A stretch of 64,000 nt of DNA. Origin: DASUPK01 sp963774305 (GTDB lineage Bacteria > Actinomycetota > Thermoleophilia > Solirubrobacterales > 70-9). Made by a program: the position numbers and the translations under genes. Each line of letters begins with the position of its first letter. Positions within the stretch are counted from its first letter, which is position 1. Below are positions 24,299 through 33,414 of the stretch, in pieces. The stretch is taken from the NCBI GenBank assembly GCA_963774305.1, contig CAVZEM010000003.1:240735-304734 (forward strand), read 5' to 3'. The notes beneath the pieces were generated by a model. The model worked only from the letters and a program-made list of their open reading frames with translations. It made no database searches and was not told where the DNA came from.

Positions 24299-24853
24299 AT
24301 GGAAGCCGGAACTCCCGATCTGATCAAGCTCGAGGATCTCGACGCAGCCGCCGGGGCCCTCACCGGCCGCAAGCACGTCCTCTCGATCCTGGTCGAGAAC
24401 CGCCCCGGCGTCCTCGCCCGGATCGCCGGCCTGTTCAGCCGCCGCGGGTTCAACATCGACACTCTCGCGGTCGGCCCGACCGAGGACCCCGAGATCTCAC
24501 GCATCACCCTGACCGTCGACGGCGCCGTTCACCCGATCGACCAGGTGACCAAGCAGCTCCACAAGCTGGTCAACGTGATCAAGATCAGGGACATGGAGCC
24601 GGGCGAGACGATCGCCCGGGAGATGGCCCTGTTCAAGGTCTCGGCGCCGATCGAGAGCCGCGCCGAGATCATGCAGTTCGCCGAGATCTTCCGGGCCAAG
24701 ATCGTCGACGTCTCTCGCCGCTCGCTGACCGTCGAGCTGACGGGCAGCGCCGACAAGATCGAGGCCTTCGAGCGGATGATCCGCCCGCACGGGCTGATCG
24801 AGATGGTCCGCACGGGCGAGATCGCGATCGCCCGCTCGAAGTCCGACAACTAG
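24299..24853 (+). CDS. ilvN: Acetolactate synthase regulatory subunit
   Basis: 184 aa. An ACT domain (about 25-95: HVLSILVENRPGVLARIAGL, FSRRGFNIDTLAVGPTE) binds valine for feedback inhibition, and a C-terminal ACT-like domain (about 105-178) completes the usual small-subunit layout. The 24-residue N-terminal extension before RKHVLS is slightly longer than usual. It sits 3 nt after ilvB and 7 nt before menF, so menF may be cotranscribed. Confidence 0.94.
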   Translation: MEAGTPDLIKLEDLDAAAGALTGRKHVLSILVENRPGVLARIAGLFSRRGFNIDTLAVGPTEDPEISRITLTVDGAVHPIDQVTKQLHKLVNVIKIRDMEPGETIAREMALFKVSAPIESRAEIMQFAEIFRAKIVDVSRRSLTVELTGSADKIEAFERMIRPHGLIEMVRTGEIAIARSKSDN

Positions 24854-24860
24854 GCGCTCG

Positions 24861-26258
24861 GTGAGCGTCGCCCTCGACGCGGGACCGCTGCTCCCCCGGC
24901 TCGAGGAGGCGCTGTCGGGTGCGAGGGAAGGCCGGCTCGTCACGGCAACGGTCGAGCTGGACGAGGAGGCGGACCCCGTCGCGCTGGCCTCGGGCTCGCG
25001 GCTTGCCTCCGACCGCTGGTTCTGCTGGGAGCAGCCCGACCGCGGCTTCGCCGTCGCCGGGCTGGGCACCGCGGCCGAGGTGGTGAGCAGGGGCCCGGAT
25101 CGCTTCCGCGACCTGGCCGAAGGATGTTCAAGCGTGACGCGCGATCGCCTCGCCGCCGAGCCCGACGGACTGCCCGCGGGCGCGGGTCCTGTCTGGGCGA
25201 CCGGCCTGGCCTTCGCGCCCGGGGGCGGCAAGGAGCCGATCTGGTCGTCGCTTCCACCCGCGCTCGCCGTCCTGCCCGAGGTCACGATCGCGCGCAGCGA
25301 GGGGCGGAGCTTCTTGACCGCCTCGGTGAAGCCAGACGCCGGCACGAGCGCCGAGGATTCCCTCGCCCGGGTCGCGGGAAGGCTCGGCTCTCTGCGCGCC
25401 GCGCCGATGACGCCCGCCGATCCCCATCCGAGCGCGGCGACCAGGATCTCCGGCCGCTATCCACCCGAGCGCTACGAGCAGATCGTCGCAACGGCCGTCG
25501 AGCGGATCCGTTCGAGCGGCGTCGACAAGGTCGTGCTCGCGCGGGAACTGACCGTCGAGGCTCCAAGCGCCCATGACCCCGGCGCGCTGCTGGGCGCGCT
25601 TCGTGATCTGTTCCCGGCGTGCTTCTGCTTCTGCTTCGGCACCCCGGAGGCGGCGTTCATCGGCGCCAGCCCCGAGCTGCTGGTGCGCCGCTCCGGCGCG
25701 GTGGCCGCGACGGTCGCCCTCGCGGGGACGACCTCGCGCAGCGCCGACCCCGCCGTGGACGACCACCTGGGGGAGGCGATGCTGCGCAGCCCGAAGGTCC
25801 GAGACGAGCACGGCATCGTCGTTCGCAGGATCGAGCGCACGCTGCGACCGCATTCGGTCTGGGTCCACGCCGAGGGCGAGCCATTCGTCGTCAAGGTCGG
25901 GAACCTGCAGCACCTGGCGACCCCGATCCGCGCGCAGCTGGCGGAGTCCCACAGCGCCATCGAGCTCGCCGGCTTCCTGCACCCGACGCCGGCGATCGGC
26001 GGCGAGCCGCGCGAGCCCGCCCTCGAGTTGATCGACGAGCTCGAGGGCCTCGACCGCGGCTGGTACACCGGACCGGTGGGCTGGATGGACGCCGCGGAGG
26101 ACGGCGAGTTCTGCGTCGGCCTGCGCTCGGCGCTGCTGCGCGATCGCGAGGCGCACCTCTACGCGGGCTGCGGGATCGTCGCCGACTCCGATCCCGTTGC
26201 CGAGCTTCAGGAATCCGAGCTCAAGTTCGAGGCGCTGCTGCCGCTGCTAGCCGGCTGA
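24861..26258 (+). CDS. menF: Isochorismate synthase
   Basis: 465 aa chorismate-binding enzyme. The C-terminal two thirds hold the family signatures: VDKVVLARELTVEA, FCFCFGTPEAAFIGASPELL, VATVALAGTTSRS, KVRDEHGIVVRRIERTL, HPTPAIGGEPREPA and GWYTGPVGWMDAAEDGEFCVG. It converts chorismate to isochorismate, the entry to menaquinone. Context (menD, C, A, B, E next to it) favours MenF over a siderophore EntC. GTG 24861 is 7 nt after ilvN. The 3' end overlaps the convergent menD by 38 nt. Confidence 0.92.
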   Translation: MSVALDAGPLLPRLEEALSGAREGRLVTATVELDEEADPVALASGSRLASDRWFCWEQPDRGFAVAGLGTAAEVVSRGPDRFRDLAEGCSSVTRDRLAAEPDGLPAGAGPVWATGLAFAPGGGKEPIWSSLPPALAVLPEVTIARSEGRSFLTASVKPDAGTSAEDSLARVAGRLGSLRAAPMTPADPHPSAATRISGRYPPERYEQIVATAVERIRSSGVDKVVLARELTVEAPSAHDPGALLGALRDLFPACFCFCFGTPEAAFIGASPELLVRRSGAVAATVALAGTTSRSADPAVDDHLGEAMLRSPKVRDEHGIVVRRIERTLRPHSVWVHAEGEPFVVKVGNLQHLATPIRAQLAESHSAIELAGFLHPTPAIGGEPREPALELIDELEGLDRGWYTGPVGWMDAAEDGEFCVGLRSALLRDREAHLYAGCGIVADSDPVAELQESELKFEALLPLLAG

Positions 26259-27990
26259 GCTCGCGGTGGAGCTCGAGGTTGCGGTGACGATCGGTCTGCA
26301 CCACGATCATCCGCGCATCCCCGGCGAGGGCCTCTTCCAGATCGGCGGGGGTCGCGGGTATCGCGGTGCTGAGTCCGAAGAGCTTCCCGGCCTGAGCCGG
26401 CTCGAGACCGGCGGGGGTGCCCAGCAGCGCTTCGAATTCGCCCTCCGGCAGAGCCTCGGCTTGGGGCAGGAAGTGGAAGATGCCGCCGCCGGAATTGTCG
26501 ATGGCGATCAGGCGCAGATCAGGCACGTCGCGAGCAGCCGCCAGGCCGCCGAGGTCGTGAAACAGGGCCAGGTCCCCGAGCACGGCCCAGGTCCGGGCAC
26601 CGCTGCCGGCCGCCAGCCCGGCCGAGGTGGAGACCAGGCCGTCGATGCCGTTGGCGCCCCGGTTCGATGCGAATCGGACGCCCTCGGGGCCGGGCCGTAG
26701 GAAGAGCTCCAGGTCGCGAACCGGCATGCTCGAGGCGGCCAGCACCGAGTCCCCGTCCTGAAGGACGCCCGCCAGTGCATGCCAGACGCCCGGCTCGCTG
26801 AGCTCATCGAGCTCCTGGAGACGAGCATCGACGGCCTCGCGGACCGCGCGCTCCGCATCGAGCCAGGCGCTGGCGAAGGGTTCCCCCGCTACGGCACTCG
26901 CCCCGGGCCGAAGGCGTGTGAGCCGCTCGGTCAGGGAGCGAGCGGTCGCAGACGGATCGGCGCGGATGATGGTGTCCGCGCGCCTGGTGGGCTCACGCCA
27001 TTCCCCGGTCGAGTCGATCACGATCTGCTCCAGTCCCTCGATCGCGGACAGCCACTGGCGGAGCGGCTTGCTGGTCGGCAGGTCGCCGAACCGCACGATC
27101 AGGTCCGGCTTCAGCCCGGTGCCCCGCTGGCGGGCGATGTGGTCATAGGCCGAGACCACCAAGGAACGGTCGTGTGGACCACGGCGAAGCTGCGAGGTCG
27201 GCTCGGCGAGGATCGGATATCCCGCGGCGGCGGCCAGGGCCGAGACCGGCTCCGCCAGCATCGGATCCATCTGGCGGCCAGCGACGATCAGCCCGCGCCG
27301 GGATGCCTCCATGCGCTCGGCGAGACGGTCAAGCAATCCCTCGTCGGCGCGCGCGATGGGAGCCGAGACAAAGTTGAGCGGGGCGCCGCCTCGTCCTTCG
27401 AGTGAGAGCGGGTCAGTGGCGGTCACCTGCCCCTCGATCGGGACCGGGGCCAGCGGCTCGCGCCAGGGCACGTTCAGGTGCACAGGGCCAGGGCGCGGAT
27501 CGCCGGCGGCCATGGAGTAGGCCCGGCAGGCGACCGCCCGGAAGTGCAGGAGCCCGTCGTCGTCGGCGTCGTGCGTGCCGACGTCGCAGAACCATCGCAC
27601 CGCGTCGCCGTAGAGCTTGAGCTGGTCGATCGTCTGCCCGGCGCCGATGTCGCGAAGTTCCGGGGGACGGTCGGCGGTCAGCACGATCAGCGGAACGGCA
27701 GCCTCGTCGGCCTCGACGACCGCAGGATGAAGGTTCGCGGCCGCGGAGCCGGACGTGCAGAGGACCGCCGCGGGCTCGCCCGTCGCCAGAGCCGTGCCGA
27801 GGGCGAAGAAGCCGGCGCTGCGCTCGTCGAGGATCACCGTCACCTCGATCTCCGGCTGGCGCCAGAGCGCCACTGCCAACGGGGTCGAGCGCGAGCCGGG
27901 GGAGACAACGGCGCGCTCGACGCCGGAGCGCGCCAGCTCCTCAGCCATCGCGGACGCGAGCGCCGTATTGCGGTTGGTCGGATCCACCAT
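26221..27990 (-). CDS. menD: SEPHCHC synthase (MenD)
   Basis: 589 aa ThDP-dependent enzyme joining isochorismate and 2-oxoglutarate. N-terminal PYR domain: VVSPGSRSTPLAVALW, DERSAGFFALGTALATG, LCTSGSAAANLHPAVVEA, LTADRPPELRDIGAGQTI. The C-terminal PP domain has RGANGIDGLVSTSAGLA, then LGDLALFHDLGGL and IDNSGGGIFHFLP. Last gene of the reverse-strand menB-menA-menC-menD run, 45 nt after menC. Two possible starts (ATG 27990, GTG 27987) differ by one residue. Confidence 0.95.
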   Translation of the reverse strand: MVDPTNRNTALASAMAEELARSGVERAVVSPGSRSTPLAVALWRQPEIEVTVILDERSAGFFALGTALATGEPAAVLCTSGSAAANLHPAVVEADEAAVPLIVLTADRPPELRDIGAGQTIDQLKLYGDAVRWFCDVGTHDADDDGLLHFRAVACRAYSMAAGDPRPGPVHLNVPWREPLAPVPIEGQVTATDPLSLEGRGGAPLNFVSAPIARADEGLLDRLAERMEASRRGLIVAGRQMDPMLAEPVSALAAAAGYPILAEPTSQLRRGPHDRSLVVSAYDHIARQRGTGLKPDLIVRFGDLPTSKPLRQWLSAIEGLEQIVIDSTGEWREPTRRADTIIRADPSATARSLTERLTRLRPGASAVAGEPFASAWLDAERAVREAVDARLQELDELSEPGVWHALAGVLQDGDSVLAASSMPVRDLELFLRPGPEGVRFASNRGANGIDGLVSTSAGLAAGSGARTWAVLGDLALFHDLGGLAAARDVPDLRLIAIDNSGGGIFHFLPQAEALPEGEFEALLGTPAGLEPAQAGKLFGLSTAIPATPADLEEALAGDARMIVVQTDRHRNLELHRELSRLAAAAAPRT

Positions 27991-28035
27991 GATTAAACGG
28001 GTTGCGCCTCGCGGCGCACCCTCGCATAACGTAGA

Positions 28036-29118
28036 TCAGTCGAGTCGCCGCGCCGCAAGCGCCTCTTCGTCGATCTCCACGCCCAGCCCCGGGCGCTCGC
28101 CCACGATCAGCTGGTCGCCTTCGGCGGTTGGCCCGCTCCCGATGGACGCCGAGAACAGCCGCTCGGTGGCGAGCCCGTGCGCGACCCCGGCGTCACCGCC
28201 CCTCGACCTGAGCGCCTGCACGGCGTGCGCTGCGGCTGCGATGCCGACCGGACCTTCGAGCGCGCTGGAGAGGTAGGACGGCAACACCTCCGCGATCTCC
28301 AGCGCGGCGCCCAGCCCGCCTACCTTGGCGACCTTGACGGCGGCCACCTCGCAGGCGCCCAGCTCGCGGCCCCGGCGGGCGTCGAAGGGGGAGACCAGGC
28401 TCTCGTCAGCTGCGATCTTCACCTCGACCCGGCGCCGCAGCTCCACCATCTGCTCGAACGTGCCGACGGGCTGCTCGGCGAGCTCGATGGAGTGATTGGC
28501 GAGCGCGCGCAGACGCTTGGTGGCGTCGTCGACGCTCCAGGCGCCGTTGGCGTCGACCCGGATCGCGACCTCAGGTCCCAGCGCCTGGCGGACGGTGGCG
28601 ACCTGCGTGACGTCCCCGGCCAGGCCGACCTTGAGCTTGAAGGTCCGGAATCCCTGCGAGCTCCAGTCCTCCGCCATCTTCCTCGTCGCCGCCGGATTCG
28701 CGGCCGGGAGCGTCGCGTTGCACACCACCGGGGTCGCCTCCGTCGCGCCCAGCAGGCGCCAGACCGGGTCGCCCGACGCGCGCCCGACCAGATCGTGCAG
28801 GGCGACGTCGACCGCCGCGAGCGCCTCGGTAGATGCCCCGCGATTGCGACAGCGGGCGATCGCCGACCAGATCCGCCTTGCGTCGACGCCGCCATCGAGC
28901 AGTGCAGGCCAGCAGCGATCGCGGATCTCCGCCGCGATCGACTCGATGCCGGCGCCCCCTCGCAGGGAGAGCGCGGCGGTCTCGCCGAGCCCCTCGAGCC
29001 CCTCACCGCGAATGCGGACCAGGATCAGCTTTCTTTCCCTGAGCTCTCCGCGAGCGGTCACGTAGGGCTCTCGGAACGGCAGCGAGTACGGGATGACCTC
29101 GATCTCCTCCAGGAGCAC
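28036..29118 (-). CDS. menC: o-Succinylbenzoate synthase
   Basis: 360 aa enolase-superfamily enzyme dehydrating SHCHC to o-succinylbenzoate. The lid domain is N-terminal (IPYSLPFREPYVTARGEL). The barrel shows the KxK pair in FRTFKLKVG, metal ligands in RVDANGAW, ELAEQPV and AADESLV, and the second catalytic Lys in VAAVKVAKVGGLG. The dipeptide epimerase family shares these motifs, but the men operon decides the call. Start is GTG 29118; menA lies 60 nt upstream. Confidence 0.9.
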   Translation of the reverse strand: MLLEEIEVIPYSLPFREPYVTARGELRERKLILVRIRGEGLEGLGETAALSLRGGAGIESIAAEIRDRCWPALLDGGVDARRIWSAIARCRNRGASTEALAAVDVALHDLVGRASGDPVWRLLGATEATPVVCNATLPAANPAATRKMAEDWSSQGFRTFKLKVGLAGDVTQVATVRQALGPEVAIRVDANGAWSVDDATKRLRALANHSIELAEQPVGTFEQMVELRRRVEVKIAADESLVSPFDARRGRELGACEVAAVKVAKVGGLGAALEIAEVLPSYLSSALEGPVGIAAAAHAVQALRSRGGDAGVAHGLATERLFSASIGSGPTAEGDQLIVGERPGLGVEIDEEALAARRLD

Positions 29119-29178
29119 CCCGCCGATGGTATGGCCGATCGCAGCCCAGACGGCCCAGAAGGCCGTGACCTCGATCGC

Positions 29179-30060
29179 CTACGACGCGATCAGCAGCCCG
29201 AGAGAGACCAGGAGGCTGAACGCCCCGAGCAGCGCGCCCGTGCCGGCGAGAGCAGCGTTCAGCGCCGGGCCATCGGTCCTGGTCATGACCGCCCGGCTCG
29301 GGGGAATGGTCAGCGGCACAGAGAGCAGTCCCAGCAATGCCCACCAGGGGCCGCCGCGAGTGGTGACGATGCCGAGAAGCGCCGCATAGGCGGCGACGAG
29401 CAGGCCGGCGTAGAGCCTGCGGGCGCCCTGCCTGCCAAGCCGGACGGCCAGCGTGCGCTTGTCGGCTCGGCGGTCGGTCTCGATGTCCCGCACGTTGTTG
29501 ACGACCAGGATCGCGGTGGCGAGGCAGCCGACGGCGACCGAGAGCCCGAACGGCAGCCAATCGAGCCGCTCGAGCTGGACGTAGTAGGAGCCGTTCACCG
29601 CGACCAGCCCGAAGAAGAGGAAGACGAAGAGCTCGCCGAGCCCAGCGTAGCCGTAGGGCCGGGGGCCGCCCGTGTAGAGCACCCCCGCCGCGATCGAGGC
29701 GACGCCCACGGCGATGATCACCCAGCCGGCGACCATGGCCAGGTAGATTCCCGCGGCGATGGCCACGCCGAAGGCGAGCCAGGTCGCGATCAGGACGCTG
29801 CGCGGCGCGACCAGTCCGGCGGAGGTGACGCGGACCGGGCCGAGCCGATCGACCGTGTCGGCGCCGCGCTTGGCGTCCGAGTAGTCGTTGGCGAGGTTGG
29901 TTCCGATCTGGATGAAGATCGAGCCGATCAGGGCGGCGATGAAGGCGCCGATCCGCCGCAGGTCGCCATGGTGCTCGATCGCGGCGGCCGTCCCGACCAG
30001 CACGGGCGCGATTGCCGCCGGCAGCGTCCGCGGACGCGCCGCCATCAGCCAGATCCTCAA
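29179..30060 (-). CDS. menA: 1,4-dihydroxy-2-naphthoate polyprenyltransferase
   Basis: 293 aa UbiA-superfamily membrane enzyme that prenylates DHNA to demethylmenaquinone. About nine hydrophobic helices. The two Asp-rich Mg-diphosphate sites are NLANDYSDAKRGAD (about 58-71) and NNVRDIETDRRADKRTLA (about 189-206), both typical of MenA. The start is TTG 30060, one base after the menB stop; an internal ATG at residue 6 (MAARPRTLPAA) is an alternative. Product needs a MenG methyltransferase, not found in the window. Confidence 0.93.
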   Translation of the reverse strand: MRIWLMAARPRTLPAAIAPVLVGTAAAIEHHGDLRRIGAFIAALIGSIFIQIGTNLANDYSDAKRGADTVDRLGPVRVTSAGLVAPRSVLIATWLAFGVAIAAGIYLAMVAGWVIIAVGVASIAAGVLYTGGPRPYGYAGLGELFVFLFFGLVAVNGSYYVQLERLDWLPFGLSVAVGCLATAILVVNNVRDIETDRRADKRTLAVRLGRQGARRLYAGLLVAAYAALLGIVTTRGGPWWALLGLLSVPLTIPPSRAVMTRTDGPALNAALAGTGALLGAFSLLVSLGLLIAS

Positions 30061-30061
30061 G

Positions 30062-30940
30062 TCAGGGCCTCTTCGGATACTTGGAGAAGTCCGGGCTGCG
30101 TCCCTGCTGATAGGCGTTGCGGCCCTCCTGGCCCTCCTCCGTCATGTAGAAGAGCAGGGTCGCGTCGTGGGAGAGCTGCTGGATGCCGGCGAGGCCGTCC
30201 TCGGTGGCGTTGAAGCTCGACTTCAGCAGACGCAGGGAGAGGGGGGAGAGGGCCGCCATCTCGCGGCACCAGGCGACCGTCTCGCGCTCCAGATCGGCGA
30301 GAGGGAACACGGCGTTGACGAGCCCCATGTCGAGCGCCTCCCGCGCGTCGTACAGGCGGGAGAGGAACCAGATCTCCTTGGCCTTCTTGACGCCGACGTT
30401 CCGCTCCAGAAGGGAGGCACCGAAGCCGCCGTCGAAGCTCCCCACCCGCGGACCGGTCTGTCCGAAGACGGCGTTGTCGCCCGCGATCGTCAGGTCGCAG
30501 ACCAGGTGAAGGATGTGTCCGCCGCCGACGGCGTATCCCGCGACCATCGCGACCACCGGCTTCGGCAGCCTGCGGATCTGGACGTGGAGGTCGCCGACGT
30601 CGAGCCTGCCGACCCCCTGTTTGGCGACCTCGTCATCCCCGATGTAGCCGTCGTCCCCGCGAATCCGCTGGTCGCCGCCCGAGCAGAACGCCTCGTCGCC
30701 GACACCGGTGAAGATGATCGCGGCCACCTCGACGTCATCACGGGCGCGCGTGAAGGCGTCGCGCAACTCAGCGAGGGTCGGCGGCCTGAAGGCGTTATGA
30801 ACCTCGGGCCGGTTGATCGAGATCTTGGCGATCGCGTCGCCGCGCTCGTAGAGGACGTCCTCGTAGTCGCCCTCCGAGCGCCATTCGATCGGCGCGTAGA
30901 GCTGCTCCTCCGGTGGGGCGTCCTTGTGTCGCTTCGGCAC
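30062..30940 (-). CDS. menB: 1,4-dihydroxy-2-naphthoyl-CoA synthase
   Basis: 292 aa crotonase-fold enzyme cyclising OSB-CoA. Signatures: ISINRPEVHNAFRPPTL, EAFCSGGDQRIRG (oxyanion hole), KPVVAMVAGYAVGGGHILHL, FGQTGPRVGSFDGGFGASLL and the C-terminal GQEGRNAYQQGRSPDFSKYP. GTG 30940 is preferred to ATG 30952 because TATGGT (30953-30948) sits 7 nt before the GTG and would itself contain the ATG. First gene of the reverse men operon, divergent from menE. Confidence 0.93.
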   Translation of the reverse strand: MPKRHKDAPPEEQLYAPIEWRSEGDYEDVLYERGDAIAKISINRPEVHNAFRPPTLAELRDAFTRARDDVEVAAIIFTGVGDEAFCSGGDQRIRGDDGYIGDDEVAKQGVGRLDVGDLHVQIRRLPKPVVAMVAGYAVGGGHILHLVCDLTIAGDNAVFGQTGPRVGSFDGGFGASLLERNVGVKKAKEIWFLSRLYDAREALDMGLVNAVFPLADLERETVAWCREMAALSPLSLRLLKSSFNATEDGLAGIQQLSHDATLLFYMTEEGQEGRNAYQQGRSPDFSKYPKRP

Positions 30941-30984
30941 GGCGGCAACCATAGCCAGGCGGGATCTTTTTTAGGCTGTCCGAT
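30941..30984. promoter_or_regulatory. Divergent leaderless promoters of menB and menE
   Basis: On the reverse strand TATGGT (30953-30948) precedes the menB GTG by 7 nt. On the forward strand TAGGCT (30972-30977) precedes the menE GTG (30985) by 7 nt. The two -10 boxes are only 18 nt apart, so the two polymerases would compete for the same DNA. Confidence 0.5.
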
Positions 30985-32322
30985 GTGAAGCTCGACAACT
31001 GGCTCGCGCAGCGGGCTCAGAGCTGTCCCGAGCGAACGGCGCTGGTCACGGAGGCGTCCAGCGTGACCTACGCCGAGCTCGAGGCCGAGGCGACCTGGGT
31101 CGCCCGGCGGCTCGCCGCGTATGGGGTGAGAAGGGACGGTATCGCCGCTCTGACGATGCATCCGCGCCGGGAGGAGGTGGTGCTGCTCCACGCCCTGATG
31201 AAGCTGGGCGCCGTGGCGCTGCCCCTCAGCCCGCAGCTGACCGATGCCGAGCGCGAGGCTGTGCTCGCGGCGGAGCGTCCGGCCGTCGACCTGAACGACG
31301 CGGCGGAGCTGACTCAGACGGAGGCGGACCTGCCCCTCCTGGGCGAACACGACATGGACGACCTTCAGTGCCGGATCCTCACCAGCGGCACCTCTGGCAC
31401 GCCGCGCCCGGTCGGGCTCACCTATGGGAACTTCCTCTTCAGCGCGGTCGGTTCGGCCTTCAACATCGGCGTCGACCCCGACGATCGCTGGCTCTGCTGC
31501 CTGCCGCTCAGCCACGTCGCCGGCCTGTCGATCATTCTGCGCTCAGTCATCTACGGCACCACGGCGGTGCTGCTCGACGGCTTCGATACCGAGCAGGTCG
31601 CAAGCACCCTCGTCAACGGCGAGATCAGCCTGCTCTCCCTGGTCCCGACCCAGCTCAACCGGTTGCTCGAGGCGGGGGCCGACCTGTCCCGGCCGCGGGC
31701 GATCCTGGTCGGCGGTGGCCCGGTCCCGCCGGACTCGCTCCGGGAGGCGCTCGATCGCGGCGCCACCGTGGTCCAGACCTACGGCATGACCGAGACCTGC
31801 TCGCAGGTCACCACCCTCGGTCCGGCCGACGCCGCGAGCCGCGTGGGATCCGCGGGGAGACCTCTGCTGACCACACACGTCCGGATCGAGGACGGAGAGA
31901 TTCTGGTGCAGGGGCCCACCGTCTCCCGGGAGGCGATCGACGCCGACGGCTGGCTCCACACCGGCGATCGCGGAAGCATCGACGAGGAGGGCTTTCTCCA
32001 TGTGACCGGGCGAAACAGCGAGGTGATCGTCACCGGCGGCGAGAACGTGATGCCCGCGGAGGTCGAGGCGGTCCTGCTCTCCCACCCGGCGGTCGCCGAT
32101 GCCGCCGTCGTCGGGCGACCCGACCCCGAATGGCAGGAGGCGGTCTGCGCCCTCGTTGTCCTCGGGGACGGTGAGGCGAGTGAGGAGGAGCTGCGCTCCC
32201 ACTGCTCGGCCTCTCTCGCGCCCTACAAGGTGCCGAAGCAGGTTGACTTCGTCGCGGAGCTGCCGCGCACCGCGTCGGGCAAGCTCCTGCGCGGGCAGTT
32301 GCCGGAACCCGCCGGTCGCTAG
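30985..32322 (+). CDS. menE: o-Succinylbenzoate-CoA ligase
   Basis: 445 aa AMP-forming acyl-CoA ligase. The P-loop is RILTSGTSGTPRPVGLTYGN, with Arg where many relatives have Lys. Other motifs: LPLSHVAGLSIILR, VQTYGMTETCSQV (A5), DGWLHTGDRGSIDEEGFLHV (A7), GRNSEVIVTGGENVMPAEVE (A8) and the catalytic C-terminal Lys in PRTASGKLLRG. Its length is on the short side, as usual for MenE. Start GTG 30985 is supported by a -10 box. ilvC starts 13 nt after its stop. Confidence 0.93.
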   Translation: MKLDNWLAQRAQSCPERTALVTEASSVTYAELEAEATWVARRLAAYGVRRDGIAALTMHPRREEVVLLHALMKLGAVALPLSPQLTDAEREAVLAAERPAVDLNDAAELTQTEADLPLLGEHDMDDLQCRILTSGTSGTPRPVGLTYGNFLFSAVGSAFNIGVDPDDRWLCCLPLSHVAGLSIILRSVIYGTTAVLLDGFDTEQVASTLVNGEISLLSLVPTQLNRLLEAGADLSRPRAILVGGGPVPPDSLREALDRGATVVQTYGMTETCSQVTTLGPADAASRVGSAGRPLLTTHVRIEDGEILVQGPTVSREAIDADGWLHTGDRGSIDEEGFLHVTGRNSEVIVTGGENVMPAEVEAVLLSHPAVADAAVVGRPDPEWQEAVCALVVLGDGEASEEELRSHCSASLAPYKVPKQVDFVAELPRTASGKLLRGQLPEPAGR

Positions 32323-32335
32323 CATCCGCCGCCGC

Positions 32336-33338
32336 ATGGCAGCGGCCGACGAAGTTCTCTACGACAAGGACGCCGACCTCTCCGTCCTGGAGGGGAAGAC
32401 CGTCGCGATCCTGGGGTACGGCTCCCAGGGACACGCCCACGCCCTCAACCTGAAGGACTCGGGCGTCAAGGTGGTCGTCGGCCTGCGCCCGGACTCATCC
32501 AGCCGCGACGACGCGGAGGGGGAGGGCCTCGAGGTGATGGACGTCGCCGACGCCGCGAGCGCAGGCGACATCGTGATGATCCTGCTGCCCGACGAGAAGC
32601 AGGCGCAGATCTGGCGGGACGAGATCTCCGACGGGATCGCCGACGGCAACCTGCTGATGTTCGCCCACGGCTTCGCGATCCGCTTCGGCCAGATCGAGCC
32701 GCCGCCCGGCGTCGACGTCGGCATGGTCGCCCCGAAGGGCCCAGGGCACCTCGTCCGCCGCGAGTTCGTCGACGGCGCCGGCGTCCCCTGCCTGATGGCG
32801 GTCCACCAGGACGCGACCGGCACCGCCCGCGACCAGGTCCTCGCCTACGCCAGCGGCATCGGCGGCGGCCGCGCCGGGATCATCGAGACGACCTTCAAGG
32901 ATGAGGCCGAGACCGATCTCTTCGGCGAGCAGGCGGTTCTCTGCGGTGGCGCAACCGAGCTGGTCAGGGCCGGCTTCGACACCCTGGTCGAGGCCGGCTA
33001 TGACCCGCGCCTCGCCTACTTCGAGTGCCTGCACGAGCTCAAGCTGATCGTCGACCTGATGTACGAGCACGGCATCCAGGGGATGCGCCACTCGATCTCC
33101 AACACCGCCGAGTACGGCGACATGACCCGCGGGCCCCAAGGTGATCACCGACGAGACCCGTCAGGCGATGAGGAAGATCCTGGCCGACATCCAGTCGGGC
33201 GAGTTCGCCAAGGAGTGGATCGCCGAGAACGAGGCGGGCCAGGAGAACTTCCAGCGCATGCGAGAGGAGGCGGCCGGCTCCCAGGTGGAGCAGGTCGGCA
33301 AGGACCTCCGCTCGATGATGCCCTGGATCGACGACTGA
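32336..33338 (+). CDS. ilvC: Ketol-acid reductoisomerase (frameshifted as sequenced)
   Basis: 333 aa once one base is removed. Converts acetolactate to dihydroxyisovalerate with NADPH and Mg. The Rossmann motif is AILGYGSQGHAHALNLKDSG; knotted-domain ligands lie in IETTFKDEAETDLFGEQAVLCGG and AYFECLHELKLIVDLMYEHG. The frame is intact to HSISNTAEYGDMTRG, then continues one base shifted at about 33131-33138 (GGGCCCC) as VITDETRQAMRKILADIQSG, ending WIDD and TGA 33338. Both halves match the family without gap, so the break is one extra base. Confidence 0.92.
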
Positions 33339-33352
33339 GCGGCCCGACAGGC

Positions 33353-33379
33353 TTGACTCGGAGAGGCGCCGACTAGGAT
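33353..33379 (+). promoter_or_regulatory. Promoter of the secreted Lys-rich protein gene
   Basis: TTGACT (33353-33358) and TAGGAT (33374-33379) with a 15-nt spacer. The expected transcript has a leader of about 29 nt ending in a GGAGG Shine-Dalgarno before GTG 33415. Confidence 0.45.
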
Positions 33380-33414
33380 GCCCCACATAGGGGGCCTGCA
33401 GTTGGAGGTGTCTC

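Noticed and set aside
28177..30213. 678-aa open frame on the + strand across menC and menA
   Set aside because: Antisense shadow of two well-supported men genes; composition is Arg/Asp/Gly rich with no domain.
33128..33141. Programmed ribosomal frameshift in ilvC
   Set aside because: No slippery heptamer with downstream pseudoknot, and several unrelated genes show the same kind of break, so assembly error or mutation is simpler.
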